Shown: in pieces, positions 10,122 to 22,440 of the stretch | Layout of the letters: every line of letters starts with the position of its first letter | Position numbering within the stretch: the stretch's first letter is position 1 | Assembly (NCBI GenBank): GCA_951640195.1 | Contig: OX621169.1 | Location: forward strand, 124,001-188,000 | From: Porpolomopsis calyptriformis | Lineage: Eukaryota > Basidiomycota > Agaricomycetes > Agaricales > Hygrophoraceae | DNA length: 64,000 nt | Direction of reading: 5' to 3' | Position numbers and translations under genes: made by a program | Notes under the pieces: model-generated | Database searches by the model: none | Seen by the model: the letters and a program-made list of their open reading frames with translations, nothing else | Told to the model about the DNA's origin: nothing

Positions 10122-11118
10122 CTAGCTAACTAACCCTGCCTATGCACCACCCTAATAAAGGTGCCTGCACCCACTGCAATTGTCAGAAAATCAAGTGCAA
10201 ATACACAAATGAGTCAGCAGGGTGTTAAAGATGTATTGCTACTGGACTTGAAGAATTATGTGTACCTACACAGAACCTAATCTAACCACAAATGAGGAGT
10301 AGTCACCAACCTGGCAGCAAGACTGTATTACCCTCTAAAACAGTTAACACTATTCCAGAGACTTCTCCAGAAGAACTACAGCCTAAGCCTAGTCATTAAC
10401 AATCCACCACCACTCTGAGAAAACACAGTTAATTGAATAGTCATTGTGCTTCTGAATCTGTCTAACCAAAGTCCCAAGCTTCCCTGCTGATATCTTAGCA
10501 GCTAGAAGTGTACTATCCCATTTAACAGTTACCCACTTACTAGCCATCATTGAAGACAATGAAGATGAAAACCTCCCTGAAGAGATAGTTATATCATTCA
10601 TAGAATTTGTATCCATGAAAGCATTAAAAAAATCTTGCAGCAAAGACATGGAGTTTATATCTAAGTCTGGAGAAGATGAAGATAGTATAGGCATAAGTAG
10701 TATGAACAAGGAAAGTGAATTATTGGACTTTAATAAGGATGAGTTTCCCTGGCAATCACAGGTAATCCCTAAGCTAGCCTTCACACATCAAACTAGGAAG
10801 AAGCCTGGACCCAAGCCTTCAAACTTGAAGGGAAGTAACAGCAGGTTTTATAATCCTTCTACCTATGGTGCATTACCAATTCTTACTCCCAAGAACTACT
10901 AGAATAATACATTTCATTCAGATTTCACTATTGCTGCTGCTGTAAAAGATTGTGATAGGAGCAACCTCCCATTCCCCACCTTGTCTTCAATTCAGTTTAC
11001 TGGCCTTCACATACTAGTTGCTGAGAAGCTGCACTGCTTCCCTAGACTCCTCCAACTATGGTATCACCTTGAAAATGATAAGCCAAAGGCTAGCTACTAC
11101 AATGAGTCTCTTTTTTAG
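10122..11118 (+). pseudogene. Decayed coding region with Zn(II)2Cys6-like motif
   Basis: At 10160-10255 one frame reads as a fungal zinc cluster: CTHC, then six residues, QKIKC-KY, then C-stop-RC and a last Cys. The RR usually found after the second Cys is NC here, and a TAA interrupts the motif. A plausible intron precedes it (gtgagtgc at about 10049 to ttcctcag at 10109). Further on, frame 1 encodes an acidic stretch (EDNEDENLPEE) and a basic KKPGPKPSNLKG segment (10615-10902), followed by another readable segment past the stop to about 11118. Frames do not join cleanly. It may be an old host transcription factor or a transposon ORF; I cannot decide. Confidence 0.35.
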
Positions 11119-11521
11119 TTATTATTTCCTTTCTGTGTGCCAATTCTCTTCACTATCATTTTCGATACTGCAATTGTCACGCTGTCACAATGTGACCGTT
11201 ACCCGACCGGTTGAGTCACGGTCACAAGTGTGACATTTGTCACTCCTTCTTATCTTTCTTATCTTATCTTTTACACTCAATCATTACTTAAACAATTGTT
11301 CCATGGATTGATTACATAATCACATATTCAGACTCAGCTAGGGTAAATGTAGGCAGCTCAGAATTGCTTGTACTTCTCTAGGTTGAACCACAACTTGGAC
11401 TTGCCAACTTCCTAGTTTGCATTGGCTAAGACCCACATTGGACCTCTCAGAGTGAAGACCTGAGTCCTGCTTCACACCTAACACTAGTGCAACCTCAATC
11501 TAAACTGAAGACAAGTTCAAA
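11119..11521. repeat. Non-coding stretch with a GTCAC/GTGAC inverted-motif cluster
   Basis: No gene is visible. Between 11175 and 11243 the pentamer GTCAC or its complement GTGAC occurs seven times in 69 bp and includes GTCACAATGTGAC and CACGGTCACAAGTGTGAC palindromes. A smaller cluster of the same type occurs at 26219-26239. Confidence 0.4.
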
Positions 11522-11899
11522 ATCTTCAAGGAATGCATGCAGTCCCTGGTTGTACTACAAAGGCTTGCTAATGGGAAGGTCTCAACTCATATACTGAAAC
11601 CTATTACTATTATTTTTGAAGATGGTGCTAATGAGAGTGTAACGCACTCCCTGCTGACAAATTCCAGCAAAACTACTAGCAAAATGGTACATACTATCTA
11701 CTTGTATTATCACTTGTTCACAGCATTTCTTGCAGAGTAAATGTTCAAATACTACTGACACTGATATATTAGATGAGCAAGTAGACACTAGTTACAATGA
11801 TAGACTCACTGCGATTGTAGAATTACAGAAATATTGGAAATGTGAAGCTCACTCAAAAGGGGGATAAGACACATATTGCTAGCAATCAAGCAGTATCTG
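11522..11899 (+). pseudogene. Short decayed coding fragment, unknown
   Basis: An open stretch (11537-11740) and a second piece ending with LTAIVELQKYWKCEAHSKGG then TGA (about 11800-11865) read like pieces of a protein. The Trp-Lys-Cys-x2-His arrangement recalls a motif common in repeated Agaricomycete hypothetical proteins, but I cannot name the family. It is cut at 11899 by an LTR. Confidence 0.25.
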
Positions 11900-11952
11900 T
11901 GTAAGAGTTCAGACACTTGCCTTACTCAAAACTAGCTGAATATAACTAATAT

Positions 11953-12163
11953 TGTAACAGATATGGCTGTTACAGAGCCTACAGAGGCAGGTGATCAGTG
12001 TTGATAGGTATTTGGCACCTCAGAGTGGTATAGAGGCTGTATTTACCACTATTTACAGTATGTTTTAACCCTTTGCCACCGCTTGTACCAGAGATACCAC
12101 ACCCAATAGATATTGGTCATATTCAATCTGGTCTTAAGCAAGGCAAGAACCAAAACCCTTACA
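11953..12163 (+). repeat. TE3 5' LTR
   Basis: 211 bp, TGTAACAG...CCTTACA, near-identical to 14791-15001 and 20091-20301. Target duplication AATAT precedes it. Confidence 0.88.
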
Positions 12164-12203
12164 ATTTTTTGAATATCCAACATAGACTGTTGGGTTGCCA
12201 AAA

Positions 12204-14591
12204 ATGAGCGCAAACGACATTGTAAAACGTCGTCATTGATTTTTGCACAGCCACCACTAGCAACTCAACCAACACCGACACCGCTACCCCCACACCAAAC
12301 CACTGACATGCAGCAAGATAGCCAACACATCAAGGGTGGTTACAAACCACCATTAGGTGTCACCCTGCAGACCAGCAGGGCCAAAAGCGGCGTCGACAAG
12401 GCACAACGAGTGCCACATCATAACCTGCACCTATCACCGCCACGCTTGCATTTCGCGAGCGCTCACTCCCCTGACCCCCACAGAACTCCAGTGGGGTCTA
12501 GCAAGACCACGGAAGCCTGGAAGGAGGGAAGACGAGGCCAGCAGGAGGTAAGACGGATGCCATGTCATCGATATCAGCTGTCCCCCCATCTACTTCCAGC
12601 GCCTGACCAACTCGATCCAACAGCCACCGACCAGCCCCAGCGACATCCCAACGTTGCCCACCATTCTCGCAACACCGATGCATGATGGAATGAAGGTCAA
12701 TGAGGCCAACGACGAGCACATGAAGTGCCACATCACTGCCCAACAGCAGCCCCAACCTCAAGCACCTACATCCGCGCACTGCGATCCAAGCCCAACAGTT
12801 CTTGCACCTGACCCGGAGGAAGCCCCCAGAGCCCGTCGACAAGATGGCAAACTCGCAGGGTGCCCCCAGAGGTGCCGGAAATGCCAGCAACGATGCCAGT
12901 AGCCCCCCCAGCTACGTCCCATGTCCATGGCCCCCAGGTCGAGCCCAATGGCTCCCACCACTGCCACTGCAACACCCAATGACATCGACGACAGAGAGCG
13001 TCGGGCGACGCTGAAGGTGCATTTTATACACTCCCCGCTCTTGCATGACTGCACCTCACACACAGATCCCCCCAATGACCTTCCCAGAGATCAGGAAGGT
13101 CCAAGTACATTGTCTGAATGATGACAGGTTATGCAGGATCAAGACACAGATCCTGCACCATCTACAGCCCCAATGTCTCATACGTCAGGACAGACACCTA
13201 CCTCCTAGGAGGTAGAGGACTTACAGGCAACTAGGTCGCCCACACCTGACTTTGTACCAGGGAGGTACAGTGCATTCTGCCCATTGGGGCAGAGGCACGA
13301 GAAGCCATTATATAGATGGCACAGTTGGCCCCTTAGCCTGGAAACAGGCTCGGGAGTGAGTGAAACTGAGATGCAAGTTGCACCTCAGCCACGAACTGAG
13401 CCTCAGGGCTCCAGTATTGAAAGGGTGCAGCCCATGCCCCTTAAAGCAAGGATGGAGCATGTAGAGGTGCCCTTGTCGAATCATCAGCTGAGGCCAGCAA
13501 AGGCTAGAAATGCTGAAGAGGATGTCAAGCATCCTCAATACCTGTCAGACACGACAGGTGCAACCTCAAGCAAGAGTTACCATGCTCACGCAAATCAATC
13601 CACCTGCAGCTATGTGGGAGGAAGTAATGGATATGAGCACAAGGCTCATGATGAATACCATCAGCGAAGGACTGAAGGGTCCTAGTCCAATGGAATATGC
13701 AGTCACAGATCTAGTGACTGAGAGGCAACATCATCTCTAAGAAGGGGAAGGTGCAATAAAGATACCCATCCTCATAAGAGATCTCTGTCTTGGGCAGAGG
13801 AGGAATTGATTGTCGAAGCAGTGCTTCGAGCCCAGAAAATGGGCAAGATGGATGGATCAATTGAATCCATTCTGAAAATATATCACAGACTCTCCCAATG
13901 GATGAAGAGATGTGACTTGTACAAGTTGTACAAGGCAGGAGTCGACATTAAGTTGCTCCTCCCATCAGCTGCAGGTGATAGCGATGAGGAAACAGAAGTG
14001 GTACAGACCAGTACTGCTAATGTATATGTCGAGCCTGTTATTAGGGCTTGTGCTATGACCGCAACTGAAGCGTTGCAGTATGCATTGAGACTGCCAACTG
14101 CACCAGAGCAGGCAGTAAGTTGCTACTCACAAGAGACAGTGAGGGTATGTGCCATGTCGGCATCATATAGCGATAACAAGGAAAACTCATTCACTGATGC
14201 TGAGTCAGTTGAAAGAGACAAGTATGTCTCTACGCAACCACTGTGGGGTACCATAGGTACCTTTTTCATTGCGAAAATATCCTCAGACAATGAGGAGGAT
14301 GGTGTTATTGACAATAACTTGTCAGATAAACAAATCACTGAGTATGGTGATTATGCACAGAGTGCTGAGGAATACAGCTCAGCATGTGCTAGTGATGCAG
14401 ATGAGACACAGTCTGTGTATAGTAATGAAGCAGATGAATACATGTCTGCTAGCTATGAAGATGAAGCAGATGAATATGGGTCTGCCAAAGCCAATGATGA
14501 GGCAGATGAGAATACATCTGCTGTTAATGATGATGAGGCTTATACCTCTGACCAGCCTTCAGATGAGGAAGGTGGGTATGAAAGCATGTAG
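12204..14591 (+). pseudogene. TE3 internal ORF(s): unknown protein with acidic repeat tail
   Basis: Frame 3 starts with ATG at 12204 shortly after the LTR and can be traced to 14591. It has several stops (five or so before 13121) and a probable slip near 13500-13800, where frame 1 (13510-13740) reads better. The N-terminal part is Pro/His/Gln-rich. The middle has a helical stretch (SWAEEELIVEAVLRAQKMGK, about 13790-13850). The last 261 codons from 13806 are open and very acidic, ending in about four 12-residue repeats of the type EADEYxSAxxxD. No CCHC knuckle or enzyme motif is seen. A gag-like structural role is possible but unsupported. It may be one protein or two. Confidence 0.45.
14427..14570 (+). 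repeat. 36-bp in-frame tandem repeat, about 4 units
   Basis: Units begin at 14427, 14463, 14499 and 14535, exactly 36 bp apart, each opening GA(A/G)GCAGATGA or a variant. They encode acidic 12-residue repeats at the C-terminus of the TE3 ORF. Confidence 0.75.
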
Positions 14592-14790
14592 AATCATATG
14601 TGCTGCCTTCGAAACCTCTTCTAAGAGGGGAAGGAGTGATATAATGTGGAATAGCATTTTATTTTTGGAATCATACTTGAGTCCGACTCAAGTTGCAGAA
14701 TCAAAACTTGATTCTGGTGTATTTTTCGAAGCCTACATTCTAGGCTGTCATTGTCGATTGTACCTTACAGGTCAATCTGGTAAGGGAGGA

Positions 14791-15001
14791 TGTAACAGAT
14801 ATGGCTGTTACAGAGCCTACAGAGGCAGGTGATCAGTGTTGATAGGTGTTTGGCACCTCAGAGTGGTATAGAGGCTGTATTTACCACTATTTACAGTATG
14901 TTTTAACCCTTTGCCACCGCTTGTACCAGAGATACCGCACCCAATAGATATTGGTCGTATTCAATCTAGTCTTGAGCAAGGCAAGAACCAAAACCCTTAC
15001 A
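14791..15001 (+). repeat. TE3 3' LTR
   Basis: 211 bp. It is directly preceded by the purine tract and followed by the target duplication AATAT (15002-15006). Confidence 0.88.
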
Positions 15002-15172
15002 AATATCTATTGGAGTTGCATAGACCTAGTACAAGTAGTGGCAAGATATAAAAAGAACTACCTAAATAAAGGTAAATACTAACTATATACTCTTTGGTAC
15101 AAATACCAACAAATAAGGATCACATCCTTATAACTGCTCCTGTAATGGCCATATCTATTACAATCTGTTACA

Positions 15173-15585
15173 CACTCACACACAGTAACCTTGGTTTCTG
15201 GGCAGTTGAAATTGTAAGTTTTCATGCAAAACTTCATTGGTAGTCACTCACAACATATTTAGTGTGAGAAGTATCCTACTATCAATACCAAACCTGTTAA
15301 TCTGTACCTCCACAATGCCAAATAATCAGATGGCACTTGATCCTACCTGCAGCTCTCAGCACAGATGCATGGGCCTGAGTCTAAACTGTTAGTATACACC
15401 CCCTATTATTCTACAGAATCTATTCCCTTACTATTACTGTCATGAAATTGGCATTCACTCTCTTAAAATTTCATTCTTTTCCTCTCTTTTCTATGCCTGT
15501 TCTCTTTGGAAGGGGGCTGTCTTTATTAGCAGCAAAGACTGTTTGTACAAAAAAGGGGGAAGTCCATGTCTGACTAATATTTAAA
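15173..15585. other. No gene seen
   Basis: AT-rich sequence between the split LTR and the 3' end of the gene interrupted by TE4. I see no coding frame, RNA or strong repeat. Confidence 0.5.
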
Positions 15586-15942
15586 CTAGTCCATCTTGGC
15601 AATCTCCTGCACCATGCTATCCCTCAAGAACTCTATGAAACTTGAGACTACTTGACTATCTAATGCGGCTAACTTATTCCCCCAATAAATTGCCCCATTA
15701 GTATCACCACTAGAGGCTTGCAACTCAGCAGCCTTCCCTTCGATGAAACTCATTGCTATCTTCCTTGCCTCTTCACCCAACCAATCATTGGTAGGACTCC
15801 ACAATAAACTTGGAAGAACTTCTTCCTCCTCAATCTTAACGTTGGTCAATGACAAGGACAAATCTCTAACTAAAATGATGAGGAGTTAGCAATTACGAAG
15901 AGAGCGAGAGAGTTGAGAGCATTACCACTGGATATAGGACTC

Positions 15943-16290
15943 TGTTATGATGCATCCATGTTTTTTCATTTTATCTTATCGTAACCCATCTAATCTTGTC
16001 TTATCTACCTACCACCTTCCTTTCTTGCTCATTGATTAGAGGGGATTCCACTATTGGTTGGTGATGACACAATCCGCAGTTGCACAGTAATACGCAGCAG
16101 CTGAGTCAGCTGTTCCATGGAACACAGTTGAGTTGTAGAATTCAAACTCAGAGTAGATAAGTAGCGTAGTCAGAGTTTGTATTCCCTAGTTTCAATCTCA
16201 ACAAAGACACCCCCCTCTAACTTTCAGTTGGAGTCTTGGTTCTTTCCGTTGAGCACACTAAGCTGACTGGGAGATCCCTGTGCCTTAACA
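15943..16290 (+). repeat. TE4 5' LTR
   Basis: 348 bp, TGTTATGATGCA...CCTTAACA. It contains GCTGAGTCAGC and the palindrome CTGTTCCATGGAACA. The leader from 16291 begins gaagattgaaactc. Confidence 0.92.
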
Positions 16291-16947
16291 GAAGATTGAA
16301 ACTCTCCTCCCCCTCTGCTTTTCTCCGCAACAGTCCCTGGACAAGATTCATCTGATCGTCTCTGCTACCATGTTAGCCGAGTGATTGCCTTGGAATCCCA
16401 ACTCAGACTCCCCCTGCAAGACCATCCTCTTTCATTTGGAAAACCACGGGTGACTCTGACATCCCCGCATGGTATTCAATTCAACCACCACTCTGGCCTC
16501 GCGCTCTCCATTACTGCCCCTGCCCTACGCCCTCACTAACCCCAAACCCCATCAGGCCTCAGCATCTGAGCTCATTAGCAATGCACGCCTGACTGCCGCT
16601 GCGCATTAGAATTGTCGCCACTCAAGCTCAATTCTTTAACAGAACAGCTCAACCCATTGGCCGACGAATTCCTTGAACCCGATCTTGCCCCATCCCCACC
16701 TTTGTCCCCTTTGTCGTCCTCATCCAAGGAATCATTTGATACTGCCCCGTCCTCCCCGATTGCAGAACCATCTGACCCAGTAACATTCCTTGAAGTAGAG
16801 CCAGTTATCCACCCCTAAGTTCACGTTCATGTCCACCATCCCCATCATCTCACAGAACAAGCCGTTGTCCCCATCATTTTCATTTTTTGATGATATGGAA
16901 CTCAAGATGTATGAGAGGTCCATCTCGTACTCAACCACTGAACCACC

Positions 16948-18354
16948 ATGTCTCGTCCATCGCAAAGACCCTCATACAGTGCATCGGAACCCGAAGAGGA
17001 ACTCGAGTATGAAGACGCGCTAGAAGATCATGAGATCCACTTGCCCTTCTCATCGCAACTCCTTCTGCCTCTTCTACCCTCCATCTCTTTGCTCAAATCT
17101 GGGTCCCCCGCTCTTCCACCCCGAGCTCTGACCTCATTCTCTTTCCTAGGTCTTAGACCTCAATGAACCCCTCCTCCACTAGTTGAATCACCTTTCCCGC
17201 GACCTACCGCCAAGGGAAAGCAGCAGATCGCCTCTGTGGAATTTGGACCTGAACCCGAACCTTCAGACGCACCTCCTTCTGACTCATCTTCTCTCTCCTC
17301 AAGAAAACCAAGCCCTTCTCCTCGAGAGCTACCTGTTCCCCTCCCTGACATAAACCCCGATCCAGATCCGAATCCTCCCTCGTCATCTCCTTCACCTCCA
17401 AACAGTCCCCTACCTGCTCCACCCATGACTACTCCTGTCACAAGCAAGATCAAACTCGCCGAGCCCAGCACCTTCAATGGCGACCCCAAGGCCTATCGAG
17501 ATTGGTACTGCTAAGTCATCATCTTCTTGGCTGGCTGAGGTGTCACCGATGCCACGCAACATGCCCTCGTCACTCTTTCCTACATGAAGGAAGGGACCAC
17601 CGCCATCTGGGCTCAACAGTTTGTCGACGATTTCCTTGACTGAACTGATGCTCAAGGCAACGCTATCCCCTTTCCTTCTTGGGTGAACTTCAAGCTTGGT
17701 CTTGACAGAGCTTTCACGGACACCGCCTCAGAGCAATGTGCACGAGAAGAGATCGAGACCATGATGCAAGGATCATCCCCCATCATGGAGTACCTCGTCA
17801 AGTATGAAATGAAGGCAAAACTTGCTGGCCTCGGCTGCCAGGATAAAGAAAAGATCTGAGTTTTCGAGAAGAACATTCATTGCGACATTGTTCACCAAAT
17901 GTATCTTAGCCCCCCTCTCCCCACAACTTGGTCCGACTACATTGAGAAGGCTGTGGCCATCAGACAACTTCACAAGTGGTTCCATCAACAAGAACAGGCC
18001 CATCATCCCACTGCCCCCCCCTCGCGATTCGTACCCCGAACCTTCCCATCTCATCCTCAGGCTCACCCCACTGAAGATCATCGTGTCCCCACTGGAATTA
18101 TCCATGGCAGTCAGGGGAAGCCTATGGATGTTGACAAGATGCGCCAGGTCCATCGTTGTTTCAACTGTGGAGAGATTGGACATTTCTGATAAGATTGTCC
18201 CAAGGAGAAGGCTGCTGTGAATGTCCACACCCTCTTCTATGACATGACTGTGTTGGAGCTTGATGAGCTGAAGAACCTCCTTTCCGCAGAGGAGCATAGC
18301 TCAGCAAACGATACCCCCGCTCTCGATGACGAATTGGATTTTGTCGACAGTCGA
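16948..18354 (+). pseudogene. TE4 gag remnant
   Basis: Frame 1 reads from MSRPSQRPSYSASEPEEELE through a long Pro/Ser-rich linker and a capsid-like helical part (17520-17900, with YMKEGTTAIWAQQFVDDF) to a zinc knuckle CFNCGEIGHF-stop-stop-DC at 18160-18200. Stops at several points (for example around 17162, 17512, 17537, 17641, 17857, 18187) are TGA or TAA, where Arg or Gln would fit. No frameshift is needed within this part. Confidence 0.75.
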
Positions 18355-18695
18355 TGAAGATGAGTTCCCTTTACTCAACTGGAAGTTGTTTGCTTTAGCA
18401 GAACACTCTCATATTGGACATTTCATTTTTATCTACCATGACAGCATGTACAGTACACAGCATACCTGAATCTAATACCCCCGTCATTCTCCCCCCTTCC
18501 TTGGAACCTGTCCTGCCAGATAAACACACCGAATGCCCCGAAATCCTCACTCCCGAATCATCATCTCTTTCTGTCAATTTGATTGATGTTAACACTCTTT
18601 CAACTCCTCTGGACATCATTAATGCTATTAAAGGCAATGCTAATTCAGCGATTTCCATCCTCCAACACTGGTCTCACCCAGTACGCTCGTGAGAG

Positions 18696-21600
18696 ATGGT
18701 GCAATCCACCATCGATGAAATCACTGCCCTTACCCCAGAGAATGCCATCCAAGCCTTGAATGAACTCAAACAACCTCACGTCTTCATTCATGGCTCTAAG
18801 GGAAACCAACTCATCCTCAAGGCTCACCTTGTCACTTTGGACAATTGTGCAGAGCATACTGCCACTGCTCTCATCAATAGCAGATGTGAAGGCTCTTGTA
18901 TTGATGTCAAGTACATTCGAGATCACGATCTCCATACAACCCCTCTCGCTCGACCCATCCTAGTGCACAACGCTGATGGTCAACCCAATACTGAAGGCCC
19001 TATCTCGGAAATGGTTGCCCTCAAATTGCGAGTTGGAACTCATGTGGAATGAATCAATTTCGGTGTCACCAACCTCGGTAAAGGACAAATTTTCCTTGGA
19101 CATGATTGGCTCAAGACTCACAATCCCTCCGTGGACTGGAAGGCCAGTACCCTCAATTTCAATTGATGTCCCCCGGATTGTCACCCCTGTGTCGATTCCT
19201 TCGATATCAACAACCTCACCCTGGAAGATGATGATTACCTCCTCATGGTTGATCTTGCTCCTGCCATCCAGATTCGGTTGATGACCACCAAGTCGCAGGA
19301 ACTCGCGATCAAGGCTGCTGAGTCCCAGAAGAAGGATCATGATTGGAAGGATATTCATCCCTGGCTATCTCCATGAATTCTCAGACATCTTCACTAAGAA
19401 GGACTTCGATGAGCTACCACTACCTTGCCCTTGGGATTGTGCGATCGAGTTACTCCCCAGAACTGAAGAAAAACTCGACTGCAAGATTTATCCCCTCAGC
19501 ATGGACGAATGCTCGCAACTCGACGAATTTCTCAAAGAGAACCTCCGAACCAGATGAATTCACCCTTCCATCTCCCCCATCACCTCTCCCTTCTTTTTCA
19601 TCAAGAAGAAAGATGGTCATTATGCCCAATTCAAGATTACCAGAAATTGAACGACATGACTATCAAGAACCGCTACCCCCTCCCCTTGATCACCGAACTC
19701 ATCAATACTCTACAGAATGCCCGATATTTCACCAAATTGGACATCCGTTGGGGCTACAACAACATTCGCATCAAGGAGGGCGATGAACACAAAGCTGCAT
19801 TCAGAACCAATGGTGGCTTGTTTGAACCCCTGGTTATGTTTTTTGGACTTACGAACTCGCCTTCCACCTTTCAGACAATGATGAATAACATCTTCCACAT
19901 TCAGATCTATCAAGGTCATGTACTGATTTATATTGACGATATACTGATCTTCAATAAGGATCTCAAGATGCATCATCGGCATGTCCACAAAGTCATGTCT
20001 ACTTCGCGAACACAAGCTTTATCTCAAACCCAATAAATGCAAATTCGACTAAAGGCAAGTGGAATATCTCAGAGTCATTGTCTCTGAAGGTGTAACAGAT
20101 ATGGCTGTTACAGAGCCTACAGAGGCAGGTGATTAGTGTTCATAGGTGTTTGGCACCTCAGAGCAGTATAGAGGCTGTATTTACCACTATTTACAGTATG
20201 TTTTAACCCTTTGCCACTGCTTGTACCAGAGATACCGCACCCAATAGATATTGGTCATATTCAGTCTGGTCTTGAGTAAGGCAAGAACCAAAACCCTTAC
20301 AGAAGGCCAAGTCAAGATGGACCTGATCAAGGTCCAGGGCATCACTGACTGGCCGACCCCCACCTGCAAACGCAATGTTCAATCTTTCTTTGGTTTCTGC
20401 AATTTCTACTGTCATTTCATTCATCATTTTGCTGGCATCGCACACCCTCTTAATATCTTAACTGGAAACACTCCTTTCGAATGGACTAATCAATGCCAGG
20501 ACACCTTTGACATCCTTAAGACTATTATTACCTCCACTCCCGTTCTCTCCATTGCTAACGATTACAATCTACTCCACGTCGAGACTGGTGCTTCTTAATA
20601 TGCTCTGGGCACTATACTCTCACAAAAACAAGAAAATATCTGGAAGCCCATCAGATTCCTCTCAAAATCATTCAGTCCTATAGAGCAAAATTACCAAATC
20701 TACGATTGCGAACTCCTCACAATAATGACTGCCCTACAAGAGTTTTGCAAGCATTTGTTGTCCGCCAAGCAAGTCTTTGAGGTTTGGACTGATCACGCCA
20801 ACCTCCAGTACTTCAAGAAGCCGCAGAAGCTCAATAGGTGTCAAGCTCACTGGCTCATGGAGTTGCAAGACTTCCATTTTACCCTTCATCATGTTGCTGG
20901 TAAGGCCAATCCAAAGGCTGACATCCTGTCGAGGTGACCAGGATTTGAAAGGGGGGTGGATGATAACAATGATACAATTCTCTTGCCTGACACTCTTTTT
21001 TCTGTTCCATCTTACCCTGTCATAGACCTCTGACCAGTTCAATTTGATATCAAACCCGATCACTTTCATTCACACATCAAGGATTCCTACTGGAACAAAG
21101 AAGATTCTATTACACTCTCTCAAAGAAAACAAGAAAATGATTGGAAGACTCAAGATGATGGTATCCTCACCTTCAACAGTTGGATTTACGTCTCAGTCAA
21201 CAAGCCCCTTTGTGGCAAAATTATCTTGCAGTATCATGACAACCCTTTATCAGGACATTACAGCCCCTTCAAGACCGCTGAAACCCTCTGTTGTGATTAC
21301 TGGTGGCCCACTATCCGTCAAGATGTGAAATAGTACATCTCCAGTTGCGAGACCTGCTAATGCACCAAAGCATCTCGTTTGCCTGCGAAGACCCTGCTCC
21401 ACCCTTTCAACCCCCTAGCTTGTCCTTGGGACACGAAGGCAGTCAAGTTCGAACTGACACACATTGAACTCAACTCCGAAGGCTTTGCCAAGATCATCCA
21501 AGACTGCATCATTCGAGATCATGGAATCCCTTGACAAATCATTCACGATTGCGATCCGTGATTCATATCCAAGTACATGACTGACCTCTTTCACCTCCTA

Positions 21601-22407
21601 GGCACTACCCAAAACACTTCCACTGCCTATCACCCACAGACTGATAGCCAATCCGAACAGATGAATCAAACACTCGAACAATATTTACAAGTCTTCATCA
21701 ACCACCATCAGGACAATTGGAAGGAATGGTTAGCACTGGCTGAATTCTCGTACAACAATTCTGTCTATGCCGCCACTACCCAAACTCCTTTCTACATCAA
21801 TTATGGCTAACATCCTTGGTCAGGAAACAATACCTGAAGAGAAGTCTGGAACGAATCGGCTACCCAGTTTACTGAACAAATGAAATGTGTCCATCAGGAA
21901 ACCAAGTCCACCCTCAGACAGGCTAATAAGAAGATGAAGACTAGTCATGACAAATGTTCCCAACCTGCTTATGAGTATTCCCCTGGAGATAAAGTCTGGC
22001 TTGCTACCACAAACATCAAGACCAATCGCGCGATGAAGAAACTTGACAACAAACGTTTTGGACCCTTCAAGGTCATTGAGAAAATTGGTCATTCAGCTTA
22101 CCGACTCAAACTCCCCTATAAATGGATGAGTTTACACCCAGTCTTCAATGAATCTTATCTGTCCCCTTACCGTCTTTCTTCCTTTCTGAACCAAAAGGCT
22201 CCTCCTCCCCCTCCTCCTCTCCAATTGGACAATGAAACTGAATATGTTGTCGAGAAAATCAAGGATTCCTGAATCTACTGAGGGCAGCTCCAGTACCTGG
22301 TGCACTGGGAAGGCTACACCAATGAGGAGAACACTTGGCAGTCCATGTCTGATGTTGTGCATGCCCAAGAGTTGGTCAACAAGTTCCATGCTCTGAACCT
22401 GAAATGA
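18696..22407 (+). pseudogene. TE4 pol remnant: protease to chromodomain
   Basis: The protease active site, normally DSG, reads NSR (Asn 18876-18878, Arg 18882-18884). RT keeps YIDD (about 19930). RNase H runs from about 20320 (after the solo LTR) to LSR at 20937. The integrase zinc-binding region is at about 21230-21360, with both Cys pairs damaged. A deletion after PWDT (about 21430) removes the segment that should carry the first catalytic Asp. The second Asp is seen in IHDCDP and the Glu in TDSQSEQMNQ. A GPY/F-type part (22020-22160) and a chromodomain (22230-22400) end the ORF. Frame changes occur near 19360, 19560, 20010 and 21430. Confidence 0.8.
20091..20301 (+). repeat. Solo TE3-type LTR inside TE4 reverse transcriptase
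   Basis: 211 bp, nearly the same as the TE3 LTRs, with perfect 5-bp duplication GAAGG on both sides (20086-20090 and 20302-20306). The RT reading frame resumes directly after it. Confidence 0.92.
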
Positions 22408-22440
22408 CTAGCCCTGAAGCTTCAAATCCATGTTATACCT

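Larger units (their letters stand above)
11953..15001 (+). mobile_element. TE3: complete non-autonomous LTR retrotransposon
   Basis: Two 211-bp LTRs (11953-12163 and 14791-15001) bound a 2.6-kb interior, with a perfect 5-bp target duplication AATAT (11948-11952 and 15002-15006). The LTRs differ at about five sites, all transitions. A polypurine tract (ggtaagggagga) abuts the 3' LTR. There is no RT, RNase H or integrase motif in any frame of the interior, so it must be mobilised in trans. The shared LTR ends (TGTAACAGATAT...CTTACA) and purine tract suggest a TE2-type element as helper. Confidence 0.88.
11900..15172 (-). repeat. Reverse-strand LTR split by TE3
   Basis: The minus strand starts TGTAACAGATTG at 15172 and can be followed to 15002, then continues at 11952 to 11900 ending CTCTTACA. 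Joined at AATAT, it aligns with the end of the TE3/TE2-type LTR (AATAGATATT...TATTCA...AGGCAAG...CTTACA). TE3 therefore landed inside an LTR of its own superfamily. The outer flanks (atctg, cactc) do not match, so it is not a clean solo LTR. Confidence 0.6.

Noticed and set aside
12498..13121. Several overlapping open frames on both strands (12498-12890, 12758-13075 and others)
   Set aside because: GC-rich low-complexity part of the TE3 interior; frame 3 of the plus strand fits best with the rest of the element.
17160..17655. Reverse-strand Gly/Glu-rich frames opposite TE4 gag
   Set aside because: Shadows of the Pro/Ser-rich gag linker.
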